DNA of 24,106 nt from Candidatus Gottesmanbacteria bacterium (GTDB lineage: Bacteria > Patescibacteriota > Microgenomatia > 2-02-FULL-39-11). Positions 20,662 to 24,106 of the stretch are shown here, in pieces (the stretch's first letter is position 1; every line of letters starts with the position of its first letter). The translations under genes and the position numbers were made by a program. The stretch is taken from assembly GCA_016204905.1 (NCBI GenBank), contig JACQJU010000051.1, forward strand, positions 1 to 24,106. The letters are read 5' to 3'. Under the pieces are notes generated by a model. The model was not told where the DNA came from. It ran no database searches and saw nothing but the letters and a program-made list of their open reading frames with translations.

Positions 20662-20733
20662 GCCGATGTGGCTCAGTGGTAGAGCGAGTCATTGGTAATG
20701 ACTAGGTCGCGGGTCCGATTCCCGCCGTCGGCT
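20662..20733 (+). tRNA. tRNA-Thr (anticodon GGT), CCA not encoded
   Basis: Full cloverleaf: acceptor GCCGATG/CGTCGGC (one T-G pair), D arm GCTC-AGTGGTA-GAGC, anticodon arm AGTCA-TTGGTAA-TGACT with anticodon GGT (reads ACC/ACU), variable loop AGGTC, T arm GCGGG-TCCGATT-CCCGC, discriminator T73. One oddity: position 55 in the T loop is C instead of the near-universal T (TCC instead of TTC). A terminator follows at 20761. Confidence 0.93.
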
Positions 20734-20760
20734 CAAAATTCTTCCTAGAATCTTGCCCTG

Positions 20761-20784
20761 AAAAATTGCCTCAGCAATTTTTTT
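20761..20784 (+). terminator. Intrinsic terminator after tRNA-Thr
   Basis: AAAAATTGC (20761-20769) pairs with GCAATTTTT (20774-20782) around CTCA, followed by more T. It is immediately preceded by CCCTGAAAA, the same word as the arm of the structure at 20541. Confidence 0.75.
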
Positions 20785-20809
20785 ACGGGCCATTCCTTCA
20801 TCAGCTTAC

Positions 20810-20838
20810 TTGCCAATATATGTTCTTTTGTCTATGAT
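20810..20838 (+). promoter_or_regulatory. Promoter of the beta-propeller gene, near-leaderless
   Basis: TTGCCA (20810-20815), exactly 17 bases, TATGAT (20833-20838), then 8 bases to ATG 20847. Predicted start about 1-2 bases before the ATG. Confidence 0.62.
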
Positions 20839-20846
20839 ATTAATTG

Positions 20847-22163
20847 ATGCCCGAAAAGCTGACCCAATACCTGAAACGCTTAAAAGCTTTTGTTCGAAAT
20901 CACCAAAAGCTTTCTATCGCTCTTACTGGTCTATTCCTGCTTCTTCTTATTATTCTTTCCAAATCAACAAACACCTCAAACAACCTCACCAATCAAAACA
21001 ATAACTTACCAACAACCAACACCACATCCCCCAACACCTCCCAAACTCCACCCGACCAAAACACCATCTACTTTGCTAAAAATATTATCAAAAATCTCGA
21101 TATACCTCCTACCGTCGAACTATATACAGCAGATGCCCAGGGTAATAATATAAAACAGGTCGGCAAAATCCATGCCCAAGCCAAAAACATAAAACCACTT
21201 GCTATCAATACTTATCTATATATAGGCGACTTGGGTTTCTTGGATAGAGGCGCTGCCATCTATCGATTTGATTCTACCAACAACGCTGCTACCAAGATCT
21301 ACACAGCCTCTTCAGGTTATCAAATTGAAAGTTATCTACCCACTCCCAACCACCAATCTCTAATTATTTGGGAAGAAACTCAAGGTAATGCTAGCCTAGG
21401 ACAATCACGTATCATTTACCAAGACCTGACCACTCCAACCAATAAAAAAATCTTATTAGAAGAACCTCTTTCTGATCAAACCAAGTATCCCTTATTTTAC
21501 TCCGATGCTACCAAAAAGATCTATCTAGACTCTTATAGCGTAAACCGGAAAGGAAAAAATCGTGGCTTATTTACACTCTCACTTTTGGGCGCTCTCAACT
21601 CAGTTTTGCCAGTCAATGATTATAGTACACAGCCCATCCTTTCGAAAGATGGCAGACGTATCGCTTATACTTCCTACAATCCCGACACCAGAGTCAAACT
21701 ACCCGCCCCACCCGTACCCAACGAAATATTCCGAGAATCAGTCAGAAACCCCAATCAAATAAAGGTTCTCGACCTTACTACTGGCCAAACCAGTCTTTTG
21801 GCAGAAAACTTAAACGGCCTGATTTTTGATAATCTACTTTTTTTACCAGACGGCAATAGTCTTATTTACCGTACTCTCCAAATAGAAGCCAATCGGACTA
21901 CTACGCCACTTTCCTATCAGCTCCTAGATATATCCACCAAAAAATCTACTCTTTATAGCCGAAATACCAATGGTTTATTTGTTACTGCTTGGTCAGGCGG
22001 CTCTTCTCTTTTTGCCGTAAGAAGCGACCTGATAGACAATCTGGGTAGCGCAGCAGGAGGTAATTCGCCCATACTCAAAAGTACCTATCTCTTTGATCCC
22101 GCTACCCAAATCTTTACTAAAATTTTAGTCGACGATAATATACAATTAATAGCGGTACAATAA
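20847..22163 (+). CDS. Membrane-anchored beta-propeller (TolB/WD40-like) protein
   Basis: 438 residues from ATG 20847 (an in-frame TTG one codon before is not needed). A cytoplasmic basic start and a membrane helix at about 23-39 are followed by an Asn/Thr/Pro-rich linker (40-75), then a long beta-rich domain. The domain shows repeated propeller blades: VELYTADAQGNNIKQVGK, AAIYRFDSTNNAATKIYTAS, QPILSKDGRRIAYTSYNPD, IKVLDLTTGQTSLLAEN, LLFLPDGNSLIYRTL and TYLFDPATQIFTKIL. The 'SkDGrrIAYts' and 'LpDGnsLIY' turns are typical of TolB-like propellers. No catalytic domain is attached; such proteins usually bind partners or ligands outside the cell. The linker is extremely Asn/Thr-rich, consistent with a surface stalk. 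Confidence 0.8.
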   Translation: MPEKLTQYLKRLKAFVRNHQKLSIALTGLFLLLLIILSKSTNTSNNLTNQNNNLPTTNTTSPNTSQTPPDQNTIYFAKNIIKNLDIPPTVELYTADAQGNNIKQVGKIHAQAKNIKPLAINTYLYIGDLGFLDRGAAIYRFDSTNNAATKIYTASSGYQIESYLPTPNHQSLIIWEETQGNASLGQSRIIYQDLTTPTNKKILLEEPLSDQTKYPLFYSDATKKIYLDSYSVNRKGKNRGLFTLSLLGALNSVLPVNDYSTQPILSKDGRRIAYTSYNPDTRVKLPAPPVPNEIFRESVRNPNQIKVLDLTTGQTSLLAENLNGLIFDNLLFLPDGNSLIYRTLQIEANRTTTPLSYQLLDISTKKSTLYSRNTNGLFVTAWSGGSSLFAVRSDLIDNLGSAAGGNSPILKSTYLFDPATQIFTKILVDDNIQLIAVQ

Positions 22164-22418
22164 AAAAAGAGTTAATTTTTAGGGGGAGTATTAAAAATTT
22201 TTAAAAGTGAATCTAAACCGAAGTACTAAGAAATTTTTGTAGGTCGCATACGGAATCTTAATGTTAGTTTAATAATAGAGATATAGTCCTTCATAAGGAA
22301 TAAATAGAATAGCAATACACTATATGAGCTTTGAGTTTTGCGAACAAAAAAATTTCTTATACGAGGTTTTGAGAGATAAGAAAATTTTATCTGCGAGCTT
22401 AGAGAGTAATTTTGAAAT
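22164..22418. other. Intergenic region, AT-rich, no gene supported
   Basis: 255 bases. AAATTTCTTAT near 22350 and ATAAGAAAATTT near 22377 form an imperfect inverted repeat ahead of the gene at 22419. TATAGT near 22281 with a poor -35 is the best promoter guess. An open frame on the opposite strand here has no coding character. Confidence 0.4.
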
Positions 22419-23474
22419 ATGAAAAAACTTTTATTTACTACTGCAATTTTTTTAATCTTCTGGCTAGCTCTGATAGACCACTCTTTTGCCCAGAAAAGCA
22501 TCAAATTTGGCCAGTTTACACCCACGTCTAGCGCCTCACCTCCACCAGCCGGCAATAATATCGAATGTACTATTGGACTAGCCGAAGAAGTTATCACTAG
22601 ATACAGAAATGCCAATCTCTTAACCGCCATGGAAAATAGCCAAAGACAGTTTCTGGCTTGTGATGTCTATACTTATATCGGCGGTTGCAACGGTCCTAGT
22701 TTTGTCGAGTGCTCCAAAGGCTGCTATTCCTATAGAGGTAGTCAAGCCCAAAGCGTCTTAACTAACCCTCAAGTTGCTCCCCAAATAAGCGACTTTTATG
22801 ATATAAATTCTACCTTATTTCAATCATACTGGATTTATACCAAAGCCGTCGGCCGTTTTGGTCTGCGCAATGGTTTTGGTTTGACTACCGCAGGTAAAGA
22901 TGAGATGGCCGCCACCTTACAAGCTATGACCTGTGCAGAACGGGTGGGACAACTAGAACACCACATAGAAACTCCTCTCTATTTCTATCCCCTAGAAAAA
23001 ACTGCCCTTGATGTAACATTACCCGACCAGTCTACCGTCCATCTCGAAGCCTTACCCGATGGAACTTTCAATATCCAAAACCAGACCTACTCCTCACTGG
23101 CTTATAATCTCAAAAAGACAACCTACACACCTCCCGAAAAAGGACGAATCATAGATGGTTCTAATCTAAAACAAGAACTACAAAAGATTGCAGACGAGTT
23201 ACACTTGAAAACGACTGAGAAATCCGACTTCCTTTCTTATTGGCAACAGAGTCTACCCCAATCACCTTTTTATTTTGTCTCCTTATTTCCCGAAAGTGAG
23301 GCCCTCAAACTCACTGGTTGGCATATAAAACCGCCTCCCGATAGCGAAATACGCTATCTATTTTATTTTAAACCTCTTACGAAAAAACCTACTCTCAATT
23401 ATTCTTATCACTTCACTCCCATACCCAGGAGTGGCTTCACCGTCCTAGACTGGGGCGGAACTATCGATTGGTAA
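22419..23474 (+). CDS. Secreted protein of unknown function with WGG C-terminus (351 aa)
   Basis: A signal peptide (1-24, MKKLLFTTAIFLIFWLALIDHSFA) precedes a Pro/Ser linker (33-46) and an alpha-helical region (47-185) with Cys at about 50, 80, 89, 97, 101 and 173, so probably disulfide-bonded (ACDVYTYIGGCNG, CSKGCYSY). A beta-rich domain follows (195-330: LDVTLPDQSTVHLEALPDGTFNI). The end, RSGFTVLDWGG, resembles a C-terminal word I have seen on other CPR secreted proteins, possibly a sorting or assembly signal. No enzyme motif recognised. It follows the beta-propeller gene on the same strand, 255 bases away. Confidence 0.75.
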   Translation: MKKLLFTTAIFLIFWLALIDHSFAQKSIKFGQFTPTSSASPPPAGNNIECTIGLAEEVITRYRNANLLTAMENSQRQFLACDVYTYIGGCNGPSFVECSKGCYSYRGSQAQSVLTNPQVAPQISDFYDINSTLFQSYWIYTKAVGRFGLRNGFGLTTAGKDEMAATLQAMTCAERVGQLEHHIETPLYFYPLEKTALDVTLPDQSTVHLEALPDGTFNIQNQTYSSLAYNLKKTTYTPPEKGRIIDGSNLKQELQKIADELHLKTTEKSDFLSYWQQSLPQSPFYFVSLFPESEALKLTGWHIKPPPDSEIRYLFYFKPLTKKPTLNYSYHFTPIPRSGFTVLDWGGTIDW

Positions 23475-23476
23475 AG

Positions 23477-23504
23477 CTAGTGCCTATTGCCTAGTGCCTA
23501 TTGC
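23477..23504. repeat. 14-bp tandem duplication within the rpmG promoter region
   Basis: CTAGTGCCTATTGC occurs twice in exact tandem (23477-23490, 23491-23504). Each copy ends in TTGCCT with the next bases, so the repeat duplicates the possible -35 box. Confidence 0.75.
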
Positions 23505-23516
23505 CTAAGGTATAAT
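23487..23516 (+). promoter_or_regulatory. Promoter of rpmG
   Basis: TTGCCT (23487-23492), 18 bases, perfect TATAAT (23511-23516). The leader would be about 75 bases of TAATTGTCTAATTAACTAA repeats (23537-23595) before the ATG. Confidence 0.55.
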
Positions 23517-23597
23517 CTCAGCTTAGTTCACATATGCTAATTGCCTAATTGTCTAAGTATCTAATTAACTAATTGTCTAATTAACTAACTAACTCAT

Positions 23598-23771
23598 ATG
23601 GCCAAAAAGGAACAGCGCATCAAATTAGCCCTTGTTTGCCAAGTCTGCAAACACCAAAACTATCTTACTACCAAAAACAAACTCGAGCATAAAGAGAAAA
23701 TAGTGCTTCGCAAATACTGCAAGCATTGTAGAAAAGTAACAGAACATAAAGAAACCGATAAGTTAGATTGA
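23598..23771 (+). CDS. rpmG: 50S ribosomal protein L33
   Basis: 57 residues: MAKKEQRIKLALVCQVCKHQNYLTTKN ... LRKYCKHCRKVTEHKE. This is the L33 pattern, with zinc-binding CxxC pairs at 14/17 and 41/44, the NYLTTKN segment and the 'lrKYCkhcrkvTeHkE' end. A short structural protein of the large subunit near the E site. No SD precedes the ATG; the leader is a run of AT-rich repeats. It ends in TGA, which confirms TGA as a stop. The gene is short but unmistakable. Confidence 0.95.
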   Translation: MAKKEQRIKLALVCQVCKHQNYLTTKNKLEHKEKIVLRKYCKHCRKVTEHKETDKLD

Positions 23772-23773
23772 CA

Positions 23774-23805
23774 GTTAGTTCGTTAGTTGGTTACTTAGTT
23801 ACTTA
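23774..23805. repeat. 8-bp tandem repeat before the four-helix-bundle gene
   Basis: Four units: GTTAGTTC, GTTAGTTG, GTTACTTA, GTTACTTA. It begins just after the L33 stop and ends 8 bases before the next ATG. TTGACA at 23768-23773, overlapping the L33 stop, could be a -35, with a poor TTACTT -10. Confidence 0.65.
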
Positions 23806-23813
23806 GTAGGACA

Positions 23814-24106
23814 ATGTTTAAATTTGAAGAACTACGTGTCTACCAGAAGGCAATCAGGTTTTCCGAAACTATTTATTCTCTCACTAAAGATTGGCCGTCT
23901 CTGTACCGTTATAATTTAACTAATCAGCTTCAAAGAGCAGCCTTATCTATATCATTGAATATTGCTGAGGGGAGTAGTCGAGGTAAAAAAGATTTTCAAC
24001 ATTTTCTTTCGATTGCACGTGGTTCCTGTTATGAATGTATTCCTTTAATCACATTAGCTGAAAGGCTTAAGATTTTATCCCCGAAAAATAAAGAATTACT
24101 ATATAA
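23814..24106 (+). CDS. Four-helix-bundle protein (23S rRNA intervening-sequence type), truncated by window end
   Basis: 97 residues visible, cut off at the window edge. Diagnostic pattern: FKFEELRVYQKAIRFSETIY, then WPSLYRYNLTNQLQRAALSISLNIAEGSSRG, KKDFQHFLSIARGSCYE, and a final helix. These are the four helices and the 'RaalSIslNIAEGssR' motif of the IVP-like family. The structure is known for homologues, but the role is not settled; some are encoded in 23S rRNA inserts, many, as here, are free-standing. No 23S rRNA is present nearby. Probably at most 20-30 residues are missing, judging from the usual family length of about 120. Confidence 0.92.
   Translation, partial: MFKFEELRVYQKAIRFSETIYSLTKDWPSLYRYNLTNQLQRAALSISLNIAEGSSRGKKDFQHFLSIARGSCYECIPLITLAERLKILSPKNKELLY

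Noticed and set aside
22226..22630. 134-codon minus-strand frame
   Set aside because: It covers the signal-peptide end of the 22419 gene in antisense and an AT-rich gap, with no start site or family.
1..24106. CRISPR array, insertion sequence or prophage
   Set aside because: I found no regularly spaced repeats with unique spacers, no transposase or integrase motifs, and no phage structural genes.

Overview
The window looks like a piece of a Candidate Phyla Radiation (Patescibacteria) chromosome, most likely Microgenomates-like. This is an inference from gene content and style: single-gene ribosomal protein loci (L28 with a long charged tail, L33), a four-helix-bundle (23S intervening-sequence-type) protein, many membrane-anchored proteins of unknown function, a PaaX/Cas2-like regulator, AT-rich degenerate repeats between genes, and the short GC palindrome CCTGCCTGCCGGCAGGCAGG. 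TGA is used as a stop, so the code-25 CPR lineages are unlikely. There is no rRNA, CRISPR array, transposase or phage module.

Layout. 1-1180: an operon of small membrane proteins with strong Shine-Dalgarno (SD) sites, followed by structured 3' sequence and palindromic repeats. 1186-1934: a VapC-type PIN toxin and its antitoxin behind a promoter full of repeats. 2087-2557: ribosomal protein L28 (minus strand). 2688-6155: an M50 (site-2-protease-like) membrane peptidase and a Ca2+-type P-type ATPase. 6325-6972: two unknown helical proteins, again with strong SD sites. 7243-7804: a TrpR/YerC-like regulator bracketed by two copies of a 40-bp palindrome-containing repeat. 7883-14333 (minus strand): a six-gene operon made of cohesin and dockerin proteins. 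14688-15374: a PaaX/Cas2-like regulator. 15556-17500 (minus strand): an operon of two tiny membrane proteins, a 36-cysteine surface protein and a PsbP-like lipid-side protein. 17735-19548: an RBBP9-type hydrolase, a second PsbP-like protein and a small secreted protein. 19569-20525: an unknown protein. 20662-20733: tRNA-Thr(GGT). 20847-23474: a membrane-anchored beta-propeller and a secreted Cys-containing protein. 23598 to the end: L33 and a truncated four-helix-bundle gene.

The centrepiece is the 7883-14333 operon. A secreted subtilase ends in a dockerin; a 665-residue protein has two homologous beta-sandwich modules and a dockerin; an Fn3 protein carries a half-dockerin; and three membrane-attached proteins carry cohesin-like domains. 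Together they look like a small calcium-dependent, cellulosome-style surface complex built around a protease instead of cellulases. The regulator gene just upstream has a 36-bp palindrome with core GCTCGAGC in its own promoter region, and a related copy sits in the promoter region of the cohesin-dockerin operon. This suggests one regulator controls both.

Two ways of starting translation coexist. Several genes (17500, 19034, 19117, 20847) have a sigma70-like promoter whose predicted start site falls at or within a few bases of the start codon (leaderless), while the 184-1008 and 6325-6972 groups have near-perfect AAGGAGG sites.
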